Of a stretch of DNA of 64,000 nt, positions 26,014-35,555 are shown piece after piece. Numbering within the stretch: position 1 is the first letter of the stretch; the number at the start of each line of letters is the position of its first letter. This DNA is from Martinezella rhizogenes. GTDB lineage: Bacteria; Pseudomonadota; Alphaproteobacteria; Rhizobiales; Rhizobiaceae. Location of the stretch: contig JAAMEZ010000058.1 of the NCBI GenBank assembly GCA_013322215.1, forward strand, positions 124,001 to 188,000, written 5' to 3'. The notes beneath the pieces were generated by a model. It had not been told where the DNA came from and ran no database searches. It was given only the letters and a program-made list of their open reading frames with translations. Made by a program: the position numbers and the translations under genes.

Positions 26014-28347
26014 TCAGAACTGGTTGGCGATGCCAAACCGGAAATTCTCAACCTTGTCGTAGTCTTCCTTGAGAACCGGCACAGCATAGTCAACGCGGAT
26101 GACACCGAACGGCGACGACCAGATCAGACCAGCACCGAGCGATGCACGGATCGAGTTGTCATTGTGAAGCGTATCGCCGAAGAGATTCGCCTTGTTGCCG
26201 TAGAGCGTGCCTGCGTCAGCGAAGGCTGCAATACGCAAGCCGATATCCTGGGGAACACCCGGCATCGGCATGCTGGCTTCAGCCGAAGCGGTGAAGTAGG
26301 TCGTACCACCGAGCGGATCGCCATGCGACGAACGCGGACCGATACCGGCATTTTCGAAGCCGCGGATTTCACGGCCGCCGAGCGTGAACTGATCAAAGAC
26401 GTTCAGCTTGCCATTCGTCGGCATCACGTAGCCGGCACCCACCGTCAGCGAGCCGATGATATCGGCTTCGTCGCTGATCATCTGATAGTAACGAGCCTTA
26501 CCGCTCAACTTGTAGAAGTCGGAGTCGCCGCCGAGACCCGCAAATTCATGCGTGAACTTGGCGATGAGGCCTTCGCGCGGAAGATTCTGATCGTCCAGCG
26601 TGTTGTAGGTGAAGGTCTGCGAAACCGTCGACTGTACCCACGGACCGTTCTCGACGAGGTTGAGATACGGAGCAGAAAGATTGTTTTGCCAATCGTTCGT
26701 GCCATCGTAGGTCAGGCGCTTGTAGTTGTAGCGCAGGGTCGTCGCCAGATTCTCGGTAATCGGCGCGGTGACGCGCAGCGAGAAGCCTTCTTCCGAATAA
26801 TCGTAGTAATCGTCGCTCGACGTCTGGTTCTTGAAGATATCGAAACCGGCAGCCAGACGATAACCGAGGAAATAAGGCTCGGTGAACGAGATGTTGTAGG
26901 TACGATTACCTTCCGTACCGGCACCTGCGGCGAGGCGAATGTACTGACCGCGGCCGAGGAAGTTCTTTTCTTCGACCGAAGCTTCCAGAAGCAGGCCGCC
27001 ATTGTTGCCGACAGCGTAGCCGGCACCGATACCGAAGGAGCCGGTCGGCTGATCTTCGACATTGACGATGACGATGACGCGGTCCGGAGCGCTGCCCTGA
27101 GCCGTCGAGATATCGACCTTGGTGAAGTAGCCGAGCGCATCAAGGCGACGCTTGGCGCGCGTGATCATTTCCTGATTGAAGGCATCGCCTTCGTTAAGGT
27201 CGAACTCGCGGCGGATGACGTAATCGCGCGTGCGGGTGTTACCGCGGATTTCGATACGCTCGACATAGGCGCGCTCGCCCTGGTCGACCAGATATTCGAT
27301 ACCGATGGTGTGACCGGACAGATCGCGGTTACCACGCGGCGTGATGCGGGCGAATGGATAGCCAGCAGCCGCGACGCGCTTGGAAATGTTCTCGATCGAA
27401 GTCTGGATATCCTTGGCGCTGTAAACATCGCCCTTGTGGGTGATGACAAGGCCCTTCAGCTCGTCGGCATTGATGCCTTCGACGGTCGAGATGACGTTGA
27501 TGTCGCCGTAGGTATAACGCGGACCTTCATCAACGTTGAAATTCAGCGTGTATTCGTTGTTCTGCTCGTTCAGCGTCGCATCGGCGCTGACGACGCGGAA
27601 GTCGGCATAACCATGGTTGTAGTAGAACTGACGCAGCTGATCCTGGTCGCCCTGCAGGCGCTCGGGGCTGTAAACGTCCTTACGCGTCAGGAACGACAGG
27701 AAGTTGCTCTTCTTCGTGCTGATGACCGAAGCAAGGCGACCGCTGCCATAGGCCTGATTGCCGGAGAAATTGATCTTGTCGATCTTGGTGCGATCACCTT
27801 CGTTGATGACGAAGGCCACGTTCAGGCGGCCCGGCGCGACCTCGGCGGTCTGCGTCGTTACCTGCACATCGTTACGACCGATGGATGCATAGGCATCCTT
27901 GATGGTCTTGACGTCAGCCTGGACGGTCGCTTCGTTATACGGGCCTGCCGCATGGGTCTGGACGATCCCCTGCAGCTTGTCATCCTTGATCTTTCGGTTG
28001 CCGTTGAAGACCACGGCGTTGATGAGCTTGTTTTCGCTGACCGATACGACCAGCGTGCTGCCCGAAACGGTGATGTGGACATCGGAGAAATATCCGGTGG
28101 CATAAAGCTGCTTCACCGAAGCGTCGATGTCACTCGGGGAGAAGCTCTTACCGGGCTTAATGGTGATATTATCCCGGACAGCCGTCTCACCGACACGCCC
28201 AGCCCCGCGAACGTCAACCCGCTGAATAACAGCTGCTTCCGCGACTGAAACAGAGGCAAGGGTGATCACACCAGCGCCCGACGCAACAACACCTGCAGAC
28301 AGCGCTACCGCCGACACTGCGTTCAAAAATTTTGAACCAGCCTTCAT
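26014..28347 (-). CDS. bamA: outer-membrane protein assembly factor BamA
   Basis: 777-aa Omp85 protein that folds beta-barrel proteins into the outer membrane. A signal peptide ends near A38 (SVAEA). Five POTRA domains span about 39-430 (the first is VIQRVDVRGAGRVGE). The C-terminal 16-strand barrel contains a GGxxIRGFENAGIGPR segment typical of the conserved loop-6 motif and ends in a terminal Phe (IANQF), as expected for outer-membrane barrels. Confidence 0.97.
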   Translation of the reverse strand: MKAGSKFLNAVSAVALSAGVVASGAGVITLASVSVAEAAVIQRVDVRGAGRVGETAVRDNITIKPGKSFSPSDIDASVKQLYATGYFSDVHITVSGSTLVVSVSENKLINAVVFNGNRKIKDDKLQGIVQTHAAGPYNEATVQADVKTIKDAYASIGRNDVQVTTQTAEVAPGRLNVAFVINEGDRTKIDKINFSGNQAYGSGRLASVISTKKSNFLSFLTRKDVYSPERLQGDQDQLRQFYYNHGYADFRVVSADATLNEQNNEYTLNFNVDEGPRYTYGDINVISTVEGINADELKGLVITHKGDVYSAKDIQTSIENISKRVAAAGYPFARITPRGNRDLSGHTIGIEYLVDQGERAYVERIEIRGNTRTRDYVIRREFDLNEGDAFNQEMITRAKRRLDALGYFTKVDISTAQGSAPDRVIVIVNVEDQPTGSFGIGAGYAVGNNGGLLLEASVEEKNFLGRGQYIRLAAGAGTEGNRTYNISFTEPYFLGYRLAAGFDIFKNQTSSDDYYDYSEEGFSLRVTAPITENLATTLRYNYKRLTYDGTNDWQNNLSAPYLNLVENGPWVQSTVSQTFTYNTLDDQNLPREGLIAKFTHEFAGLGGDSDFYKLSGKARYYQMISDEADIIGSLTVGAGYVMPTNGKLNVFDQFTLGGREIRGFENAGIGPRSSHGDPLGGTTYFTASAEASMPMPGVPQDIGLRIAAFADAGTLYGNKANLFGDTLHNDNSIRASLGAGLIWSSPFGVIRVDYAVPVLKEDYDKVENFRFGIANQF

Positions 28348-28544
28348 TTCACTTCTTACCTTTTTTCAATCGTCCCCAGCCCCGAGCGAACCCGATTCCG
28401 GCCACGTGTGTCGTTTTACCCGCTTTTGACATACAAGCAAGGGAGCACGTTAATTTCTGTTTACTTCATTTCAAAGCGTGGCCCATTCGCCACTACGGCT
28501 TTGAAACATCGTAAATAAATCGTAATTTTCCTCTCGTCGCCCCA

Positions 28545-30218
28545 CTAGCCTATTCTGGAACTAATATCGTTCCAGGTCGCAAACACCATGAGCGAGAGCA
28601 CCATCGCAAATCCAATCCGGAAAGCGATATCCTGCGCTCGTGCACCCAGAGGTTTTCCCCTTACAGCTTCAATCGCATAGAACATCAGATGCCCGCCATC
28701 AAGTACCGGGACCGGCATCAAATTTAATAACCCTATTGAAACAGAAAGTATGGCGGCGAATTGGAGCACCGCAGAAAAACCCAGGGTTGCCATTTGTCCG
28801 GAGAGTTGCGCAACCCGGATAGGCCCGCCAAGCTGATCGGCCTTCATGTATCCGCCGATGACGTTGCCGATATATTCGAAGGTGCCGGAAACGATACTGC
28901 CGGTCTGCTTCACACCTTCGGTAAGCGCCTGCAGCGGCCCATAAGCCTCGTAACGCAGCCTGATAGGCTTCTGCCCATCGCTGATGCCGATCGTGGCAAT
29001 CTCCGTTCTGGCGCCGAAGATATCGGTCTCTTCCGACTTTTTCGGTGTCACTGTCACGTCGCGTGTCTGGCCGTTGCGTTCGACCGACAGCGCCATGGGC
29101 TTGTCGGCGTGAGCTGCCGCATAACGCTGTACTTCGCCGATGGAGCTGATCTCTCGTCCATCCACAGAAAGAATGCGATCACCAAGTTCCAAGCCGGCCG
29201 TCTGAGCCGGGCTGTCGGAACCGATCGATGCAATCAGGGGATCGATCGGCGCAATGCCGATGCTGCCGACATCCTTCTTGTTGCCGGATGCATCCGTATC
29301 CACCAATGTCGCCGTCACGATCGGCAAATCGCGGATCGCGCCATTGCGCTGTATGGTCAGCACGATGCTCTTGCCGGGGCGCTCGGCGATATAGCGGCCG
29401 ATATCGTAATAGGTGGCAGCGTTGTTGCCATCGACGGCAATCAGGCGATCTCCCGCCTGCACGCCGGCCTTTGCTGCCGGTCCAGCCGGCTCTATCGCGG
29501 TCACGACGGGATCGACGAGTGCGATACCGATGCGGCCCATCTCCATCTTGTTGCCGAACTGATCCGTGTCCTCGACGAGTTTCGGAACGATCCGGAAATC
29601 GCGATTCTGACCGTCGCGGTCGACGGTCAGCACAATTGTGCGGCCCGGACGCAGCCCGACATAGCGCTGCACTTCATCGAACGTCGTCACCTTGTTGCCG
29701 TCGACTGCGATCAGGCGGTCGCCCGGTTCGATGCCGGCTTCCGCGGCCGCGCCGTCGCGCGTCACCATGGCCACGACGGGATCGGCAATCGTGCGGCCGT
29801 AAACGCTGAAAAGGACTGCGAAGATCGCAATAGCGAGGAGGAAATTGGCGATCGGTCCCGCTGCAACGGTTGCAGCCCGCTTCCAAAGCTTGGCTCCGGC
29901 GAAGGATTGGGCGCGCTCCTCCTCCGTCATGGCTGAGAGCTGATCCACGTCGGTCTTGCTGGAGGCATCCTCGTCGCCGAAGAATCGTACATAACCGCCG
30001 AGCGGAATGAGGGAGAGCTTCCAGCGCGTGCCGTGTCTGTCGGTAAATCCGGCAATCTCCGGCCCGAAGCCGATCGAAAAGGCCATGATGCGGATGCCGG
30101 ACCAGCGACCGACCAGATAGTGGCCCATCTCGTGCACAAAAACGAGCAACGACAACACAAAGACAAATGTGATGACATTGTTCGTCAAGAAACCGATGAA
30201 GCCAGCCGCGCTACCCAT
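28545..30218 (-). CDS. rseP: RIP site-2 protease RseP with three PDZ units
   Basis: 557-aa membrane zinc protease. HEMGH (H29, E30, H33) is in the first membrane helix and the third ligand is in NLMPVPVLDGGH (D507). Between membrane helices 2 and 3 are three PDZ-like units starting at D146, D236 and D326, exactly 90 residues apart. Each contains an AGxxxGDRLIAVDG-type core and an RPG...VLTVxRxG segment. Rhizobial homologues I know have one PDZ and about 370-380 aa; E. coli has two and 450 aa. Likely roles are site-2 cleavage of anti-sigma factors or signal-peptide remnants. Confidence 0.93.
   Translation of the reverse strand: MGSAAGFIGFLTNNVITFVFVLSLLVFVHEMGHYLVGRWSGIRIMAFSIGFGPEIAGFTDRHGTRWKLSLIPLGGYVRFFGDEDASSKTDVDQLSAMTEEERAQSFAGAKLWKRAATVAAGPIANFLLAIAIFAVLFSVYGRTIADPVVAMVTRDGAAAEAGIEPGDRLIAVDGNKVTTFDEVQRYVGLRPGRTIVLTVDRDGQNRDFRIVPKLVEDTDQFGNKMEMGRIGIALVDPVVTAIEPAGPAAKAGVQAGDRLIAVDGNNAATYYDIGRYIAERPGKSIVLTIQRNGAIRDLPIVTATLVDTDASGNKKDVGSIGIAPIDPLIASIGSDSPAQTAGLELGDRILSVDGREISSIGEVQRYAAAHADKPMALSVERNGQTRDVTVTPKKSEETDIFGARTEIATIGISDGQKPIRLRYEAYGPLQALTEGVKQTGSIVSGTFEYIGNVIGGYMKADQLGGPIRVAQLSGQMATLGFSAVLQFAAILSVSIGLLNLMPVPVLDGGHLMFYAIEAVRGKPLGARAQDIAFRIGFAMVLSLMVFATWNDISSRIG
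28980..29783 (-). repeat. three tandem PDZ-coding repeats inside rseP
   Basis: Units are 29514-29783, 29244-29513 and 28980-29243, a 270-bp period. Units 1 and 2 are most alike, sharing DPVV, AGDRLIAVDGN and FGNKMEMGRIGIA/SGNKKDVGSIGIA stretches. Unit 3 is more diverged. Confidence 0.85.
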
Positions 30219-30241
30219 GCAACGATCCTGTTCGTGTTAAT

Positions 30242-31075
30242 TCAGACCCCGAGCAGAACGCCGCCCAATGAAAAGGTCTCGCCGCTCATTGTCAGCGATA
30301 TTACGATAGCCAACAAAAACGCTGCAAAACAAGCAAAAATTAGTCCATCGACCCGATCCATGACGCCGCCATGCCCGGGAATCAGATGGCTGGAGTCTTT
30401 CACGCCAAACTTGCGCTTGACGAACGACTCGAACAGATCGCCGATCTGACTGCAGACGGAAAGCACCAGGGCAAGGAGAGGAATCCACAGATCTTCGGCT
30501 GAAAAGAAGCTCCAGACCACCGCCGTTCCCGCGATGACGGCCGCGATAGCACCGCCGATGGCGCCCGACCAGGTCTTGCCCGGCGATATGCTCGGCGCGA
30601 GCTTCGGCCCGCCGATAGCCCGGCCGACGAAATAGGCAAAGATGTCGGTCGCCCATACCGTGGCAAAGACGAACAGCATCAGCACGAAGCCACGAAAATC
30701 GTCATCGCGGATCTCGGCAAGGGCAATCGCCGTCAATCCGGAATAGAATATGCCGCCCGGTAGCCACCAGCTCTTGCCTCGCACGGCGACCATGATCGCC
30801 GTGACGGCAACGAAGGCGGCCAGAACCTCGATGGAATAGACGGATTCGCTTAATGCCGTCGCACCGGCGATCAATACGAGCCCAAGCCAGCCGAGCGCGT
30901 TTCCCTGGGGATCACGGCCGTGCAGATCCGATATCGTCGACCATTCATAATAGACGAGCAGGCCGATCACGGCCGCCAGCAGCCGAAAACCCGAACCGCC
31001 ATACCAAGTAGCGGCAAGAACGATGACGGCGAGAATGATGCCGGAGATGATACGCAGCCTGAGTTCGCGACTCAT
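30242..31075 (-). CDS. cdsA: phosphatidate cytidylyltransferase
   Basis: 277-aa polytopic enzyme making CDP-diacylglycerol for phospholipid synthesis. About eight membrane helices are present, with SPGKTWSGAIGG and the C-terminal CDS signature (VKDSSHLIPGHGGVMDRVDG). ATG 31075 overlaps the uppS stop by one base (TGATG). The frame extends further upstream inside uppS, which is not used. Confidence 0.95.
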   Translation of the reverse strand: MSRELRLRIISGIILAVIVLAATWYGGSGFRLLAAVIGLLVYYEWSTISDLHGRDPQGNALGWLGLVLIAGATALSESVYSIEVLAAFVAVTAIMVAVRGKSWWLPGGIFYSGLTAIALAEIRDDDFRGFVLMLFVFATVWATDIFAYFVGRAIGGPKLAPSISPGKTWSGAIGGAIAAVIAGTAVVWSFFSAEDLWIPLLALVLSVCSQIGDLFESFVKRKFGVKDSSHLIPGHGGVMDRVDGLIFACFAAFLLAIVISLTMSGETFSLGGVLLGV

Positions 31076-31821
31076 CAAGACCCCACGGCCGCCGCCTGCT
31101 TGGCGGAAAGCCCGCCAAAGCGCCGGTCGCGCGCAGCATATTTCTCCAGTGCGGCAAAGAAGAGATCGCGGCTGAAATCGGGCCAATAGTCCGGCACGAA
31201 CATGAATTCGGAATAGGCGGCCTGCCAGAGCAGGAAATTCGAGAGCCGCTCTTCGCCGCTCGTGCGGATAATGAGATCCGGATCAGGAATGCCGGCAGTG
31301 TCCAGACGGGTATCGACCAGCTCCGGAGTGATATCCTGCGGGCGCAACCGCCCCGCCTCGACATCCTTTGCAAGGCCGGCAAAGGCACGCGTGATTTCAT
31401 CGCGCGAACCATAATTGAAGGCAATGACCAGCGTCAGGGCCGTATTGTTCCGGGTGGTCTCCTCCGCCTCGATCAGCAAGGGCAGGATATCGCCGCGCAG
31501 ACCAGTGCGATCGCCGATGACGCGGATGCGCACGTTCTGGCGATGAAGTTCTGCAAGGTCCCGACGGATGAAAGCCTTGAGGAGGCCGAGGAGATCGCTC
31601 ACCTCCGCCTCGGGACGGCGCCAGTTCTCCGAGGAGAAGGCGAAAAGAGTGAGATATTTTATGCCGATATCGCCGGCTGCCCGCACCGTCTCGCGAACCG
31701 CCTCCACGCCCTTGCGATGGCCCATGGTGCGCGGAAGGCCGCGCGCATTGGCCCAGCGACCGTTGCCATCCATGATGATGGCAACGTGTTCAGGTACGAC
31801 AGAGAACGTAGGAGCTGACAT
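31075..31821 (-). CDS. uppS: isoprenyl transferase (undecaprenyl diphosphate synthase)
   Basis: 248-aa cis-prenyltransferase producing the C55 carrier for peptidoglycan and O-antigen. Motifs are MDGNGRWANARGLPR with the catalytic Asp, GHRKGVEAV, AFSSENW and the C-terminal RTSGEERLSNFLLWQ. ATG 31821 is chosen by family length; ATG 31863 would add 14 residues and cannot be excluded. It uses precursors ultimately made by the MEP pathway (ispDF is in this window). Confidence 0.95.
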   Translation of the reverse strand: MSAPTFSVVPEHVAIIMDGNGRWANARGLPRTMGHRKGVEAVRETVRAAGDIGIKYLTLFAFSSENWRRPEAEVSDLLGLLKAFIRRDLAELHRQNVRIRVIGDRTGLRGDILPLLIEAEETTRNNTALTLVIAFNYGSRDEITRAFAGLAKDVEAGRLRPQDITPELVDTRLDTAGIPDPDLIIRTSGEERLSNFLLWQAAYSEFMFVPDYWPDFSRDLFFAALEKYAARDRRFGGLSAKQAAAVGS

Positions 31822-31930
31822 AGGGGTCCGGTTTCGTTCGGCGGAAAGATGCTCTGGCCTCATAATCTAGGGCGCAGTCGCCGCTTTCAATATTGCGAAA
31901 ATCGAAAGCGCGACACTCCCCTGCGTACGA

Positions 31931-32491
31931 TCAGACCTGCATGATTTCCTTTTCTTTGTCGGCTAGCAAGCGGTCGACTTCCGAAATCGTCTCATCCGTC
32001 ATCTTCTGCACACGTTCGGAGAGCGAGCGGCTCTCGTCCTGACCGATTACGCCGTCCTTTTCGGCCTTTTTGAGGCCGTCCATACCGTCGCGGCGGACAT
32101 GGCGAATCGCCACCTTCGCCTTTTCGGCATATTCATGGGCAACCTTCACCAGCGAGCGGCGGCGCTCTTCATTGAGCTCCGGCAGCGGAATGCGCAGGTT
32201 CTGACCATCGACGATCGGATTGAGGCCGAGATTGGATTCGCGGATCGAGCGCTCGACGGCGCCAACCATCGACTTGTCCCACACGGACACGGTCAGCATA
32301 CGCGGCTCCGGTACGGTGATATTGGCAACCTGGTTCAGCGGCATGCGCGAACCATAGGCTTCGATGGTGACCGGATCGAGAATGTTGGCGGATGCGCGCC
32401 CGGTGCGCAGTGAGGCAATGTCGCTCTTGAATGCCGCAATGGCACCATCCATACGGCGCTTCAGTTCCTTGAGATCGCTGGCTTCACTCAT
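31931..32491 (-). CDS. frr: ribosome recycling factor
   Basis: 186 aa, exactly the usual length. It splits post-termination ribosomes together with EF-G. SLRTGRASANILDPV and the helical C-terminal RRDGMDGLKKAEKDG are characteristic. ATG 32491 is preceded by AGGGGAG. It sits between pyrH and uppS in a classical frr-uppS-cdsA order. Confidence 0.97.
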   Translation of the reverse strand: MSEASDLKELKRRMDGAIAAFKSDIASLRTGRASANILDPVTIEAYGSRMPLNQVANITVPEPRMLTVSVWDKSMVGAVERSIRESNLGLNPIVDGQNLRIPLPELNEERRRSLVKVAHEYAEKAKVAIRHVRRDGMDGLKKAEKDGVIGQDESRSLSERVQKMTDETISEVDRLLADKEKEIMQV

Positions 32492-32546
32492 GTCTATGCT
32501 CCCCTGTAATGAGGCGACACCGGGCTGACCCGGCGTCACAGGAATG

Positions 32547-33266
32547 TCAATTGTCTGATACGATGGTCTTGCGGCCGCCGCCGGTCAAGATTTCCGCGAA
32601 GCCGCCCTTCTCGTGAATGGAGAAGACGACGATCGGAATTGAATTTTCGCGTGCAAGCGCCACGGCAGCCACGTCCATGACGGCCAGCCCCTTCTCGAGC
32701 ACCTGACTATGGGTCAGATGGTCGAAGCGCTCGGCATCGGGGAACTTCTTCGGGTCGGCGGAATAGATGCCGTCGACCTGGGTGCCCTTGAAGATCGCCT
32801 CGGCACCCATCTCGGCGGCGCGCAGCGCGGCCGCAGAATCGGTGGTGAAGAACGGATTGCCGGTGCCGCCGGCAAAGATCACCACGCGACCGAGCGAGAG
32901 GTGATAGAGCGTGGCGCGCTGCGAGAAGCTTTCGCAGATTTCCGGCATGGAGATGGCAGAGAGTACGACGGTGTCGATATCGAGCTTGCGCAGCGAGGTC
33001 GCCAGCGCCAGCGCGTTGATGATCGTGCCGAGCATGCCCATATGGTCGCCGGTCACGCGGTCGCCACCCTTGGAGGCCACCGCAACGCCGCGGAAGATGT
33101 TACCGCCGCCGACCACGACGCCGACTTCGACACCCATGGCGCGCGCTTCCGCGATATCGCCGGCAATCCGGTCGGCGACGGTGACGTCGATGCCGAATCC
33201 CTGGCTGCCCATCAGAGCTTCACCGGAGGCCTTGAGCAACACGCGCTTGTAGATCGGCTGGGACAT
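32547..33266 (-). CDS. pyrH: UMP kinase
   Basis: 239-aa bacterial UMP kinase of the amino-acid-kinase fold. The N-terminal YKRVLLKASGEALMG, VGGGNIFRG, and the RATLYHLSLGRVVIFAGGTGNPFFTTDSAAALRA region match the family. It makes UDP, required for nucleotide sugars used by the lpx genes nearby. It is 55 bp upstream of frr. Confidence 0.97.
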   Translation of the reverse strand: MSQPIYKRVLLKASGEALMGSQGFGIDVTVADRIAGDIAEARAMGVEVGVVVGGGNIFRGVAVASKGGDRVTGDHMGMLGTIINALALATSLRKLDIDTVVLSAISMPEICESFSQRATLYHLSLGRVVIFAGGTGNPFFTTDSAAALRAAEMGAEAIFKGTQVDGIYSADPKKFPDAERFDHLTHSQVLEKGLAVMDVAAVALARENSIPIVVFSIHEKGGFAEILTGGGRKTIVSDN

Positions 33267-33321
33267 CGTAGCTCCTTGAAGTGATCATCGGGGGAATGAT
33301 TGTGAAAGCCGGATACACGAA

Positions 33322-33347
33322 GGGCACCGCGTTGTCACGCGATGCCC
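33322..33347 (-). terminator. hairpin between tsf and pyrH
   Basis: Arms 33322-33331 and 33338-33347 pair over 10 bp. One position is a C-A mismatch on the plus strand but a G-U pair in minus-strand RNA, consistent with function in the tsf transcript. No long U run follows, so it may attenuate or stabilise rather than terminate fully. Confidence 0.55.
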
Positions 33348-33401
33348 ATACGTTTTCCCTGATATGGTTTCACCAAACCAGGATATGTCTCTTTTCGGCG
33401 A

Positions 33402-34328
33402 TCAGCCCTTAGCGACGGCCGCGACTTCGGCAGCGAAGTCGGTTTCTTCCTTCTCGACGCCTTCGCCGAGCAGCAGGCGGGCCATGCCGGTGATTTCGAT
33501 CGGGGCGCCGGCGGTCTTTTCAGCTTCCTTGATGGCAGCAGCAACCGTCAGGTCCGGGTTGATGACGAAAGCCTGCGAGAGAAGAGCGACTTCCTCGAAG
33601 AACTTGCGCATGCGGCCTTCGACCATCTTTTCGATGATGGCTTCCGGCTTACCGGATTCGCGGGACTGCTCGATGAAGACGTTGCGTTCGCGCTCGGCGA
33701 CTGCGGCATCAACTTCTTCGGCGCGGATAGCGAGCGGGTTGGTAGCAGCAATGTGCATGGCAACCTGGCGGCCGATCGACGTCAGCACGGCCTTGTCACC
33801 GACCGACTTCAGGGCAACCAGAACGCCGAGCTTGCCGATGCCGTCGCCGGCAGCGTTGTGGATGTAGGTCGCCACGACGCCGTGCTCGACTTCCAGCTTG
33901 GCGGCACGACGAAGCGTCATGTTTTCGCCGATGGTTGCGATCGCGTCCTTGATGGTGTCGGCGACCGGCTTGCCGGATGCGGGATAGGTCGCGGCAGAAA
34001 TGGCTTCGACCGTGCCGTCGGTGGACAGCGCAACTTCGGCAACGCCGCGAGCGAGGTCCTGGAAGGCATCGTTGCGGGCAACGAAGTCGGTTTCGGAGTT
34101 GAGCTCGACGACAACGGCCTTGTGACCGGCGCCGGCAATGGCGATCAGGCCTTCAGCGGCGGTGCGGCCAGACTTCTTGTCGGCCTTGGAGATGCCCTTG
34201 GCGCGCAGCCAGTCGATCGCGGCTTCGATATCGCCGTTCGTTTCGGTCAGCGCCTTCTTGCAGTCCATCATGCCTGCGCCAGACTTTTCGCGCAGTTCTT
34301 TCACCAGTGCAGCCGTAATCTCGGTCAT
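33402..34328 (-). CDS. tsf: elongation factor Ts
   Basis: 308-aa nucleotide-exchange factor for EF-Tu. The N-terminal UBA-like module LVKELREKSGAGMMDCKKAL and the core TDFVARN motif are diagnostic. Length is normal for alphaproteobacteria. It is 272 bp downstream of rpsB, a spacer containing two hairpins. Confidence 0.98.
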   Translation of the reverse strand: MTEITAALVKELREKSGAGMMDCKKALTETNGDIEAAIDWLRAKGISKADKKSGRTAAEGLIAIAGAGHKAVVVELNSETDFVARNDAFQDLARGVAEVALSTDGTVEAISAATYPASGKPVADTIKDAIATIGENMTLRRAAKLEVEHGVVATYIHNAAGDGIGKLGVLVALKSVGDKAVLTSIGRQVAMHIAATNPLAIRAEEVDAAVAERERNVFIEQSRESGKPEAIIEKMVEGRMRKFFEEVALLSQAFVINPDLTVAAAIKEAEKTAGAPIEITGMARLLLGEGVEKEETDFAAEVAAVAKG

Positions 34329-34464
34329 AAGCTTCCTCTTGTCGGTTCATACGGTGCGGCAAACGGCGTTGAGCCGAAGCGGCACCGATTTGAGGGACGA
34401 AATGTACCCGTAAGTATGACAGCGTTATGAAGCAGCGTCATACTGTGGAATTCTGTTTGGAACA

Positions 34465-34547
34465 TGCCTGGATTTTCCGCCCAGGCAACACGTTACCTAA
34501 AATGCGATAAGGCCGCTCGAACTTCTTGAAGTCGCAAACGGCCTTAT
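34465..34547 (-). promoter_or_regulatory. two hairpins in the rpsB-tsf spacer
   Basis: A 9-bp stem (34507-34515 with 34539-34547, 23-nt loop with a small inner stem) lies 50-90 bp after rpsB. A second 7-bp stem (34465-34471 with 34481-34487) follows. Neither is followed by a clear U run. They may attenuate rpsB read-through or form a tsf leader. Confidence 0.45.
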
Positions 34548-34600
34548 CCCGGATGTCAATGCGCTTGAGCGGGCAGTCTACTGCCTGCCTCGCGGCGCGA

Positions 34601-35368
34601 TCAGGCTTCGGTGCCGTCCGCCAGGGTCGGCTCGACCGGAGCTTCTTCAGAAGCGCCGAGGTCACGGCCCGATGCGCTCTGCTGGCGAGCGATGCCATCG
34701 ATGGCAGCGCGCGAGATCAGGTCGCAATAAAGAGCGATGGCGCGCGAAGCGTCGTCGTTGCCCGGGATCGGGTAGTCGATCAGGTCCGGGTCGCAGTTCG
34801 AGTCGATGATGGCGACAACCGGGATGCCAAGGCGCTTGGCTTCGTCGATCGCGATCTTTTCCTTGTTGGTGTCGATGATGAACATCAGGTCCGGCGTGCC
34901 GCCCATGTCCTTGATACCGCCGAGGGCCTTGTCGAGCTTTTCGCGCTCGCGCTCAAGGTTCAGACGCTCCTTCTTGGTGAAGCCCTGGGCTTCGCCGGAG
35001 AGGATTTCGTCGAGCTTGCGCAGACGCTGGATCGAGTTGGAGATCGTCTTCCAGTTGGTCATCATGCCGCCGAGCCAGCGGGCGTTGACGTAGTACTGGG
35101 CCGAGCGCTTGGCGCTGTCGGCGATCAGTTCGGACGCCTGACGCTTGGTGCCGACGAACAGAACGCGGCCGCCACGGGCAACGGTGTCGCTGACAACCTG
35201 CAGAGCGCGGCTCAGCATCGGAACCGTCTGGGCGAGGTCGATGATGTGGATGTTGTTACGATCGCCGAAAATGTACGGCTTCATCTTCGGGTTCCAGCGG
35301 TGCGTCTGGTGGCCGAAGTGAACACCTGCTTCGAGAAGCTGGCGCATAGAAAAATCGGGCAATGCCAT
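34601..35368 (-). CDS. rpsB: 30S ribosomal protein S2
   Basis: 255-aa S2. MALPDFSMRQLLEAGVHFGH and PKMKPYIFGDRNNIHIIDL are typical. The C-terminal tail is short and acidic. ATG 35368 follows an AAGGA-containing region; longer frames upstream are not credible. It heads the rpsB-tsf-pyrH-frr-uppS-cdsA-rseP-bamA-lpx gene run. Confidence 0.98.
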   Translation of the reverse strand: MALPDFSMRQLLEAGVHFGHQTHRWNPKMKPYIFGDRNNIHIIDLAQTVPMLSRALQVVSDTVARGGRVLFVGTKRQASELIADSAKRSAQYYVNARWLGGMMTNWKTISNSIQRLRKLDEILSGEAQGFTKKERLNLEREREKLDKALGGIKDMGGTPDLMFIIDTNKEKIAIDEAKRLGIPVVAIIDSNCDPDLIDYPIPGNDDASRAIALYCDLISRAAIDGIARQQSASGRDLGASEEAPVEPTLADGTEA

Positions 35369-35555
35369 GCCTTTGTATCCTTTTCCGGTTGAACCTCCGC
35401 AAGGCGAACAGCATCCTCTTCGAGAATGCCACCGGGCGGAACAATCCGGATTTCTCCCGGACAATCCCATGCCTTACGTGTGGAATGCGGGTGCCCATAC
35501 CTTCGATTCGCTTGGAATGCAAGGCTTTTGGACCAAAAATAAGCGTGCCCTGCCC

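Noticed and set aside
26164..28248. 694-codon plus-strand open frame opposite bamA
   Set aside because: Antisense frame created by third-position GC bias; composition is charged and repetitive with no recognisable domain.
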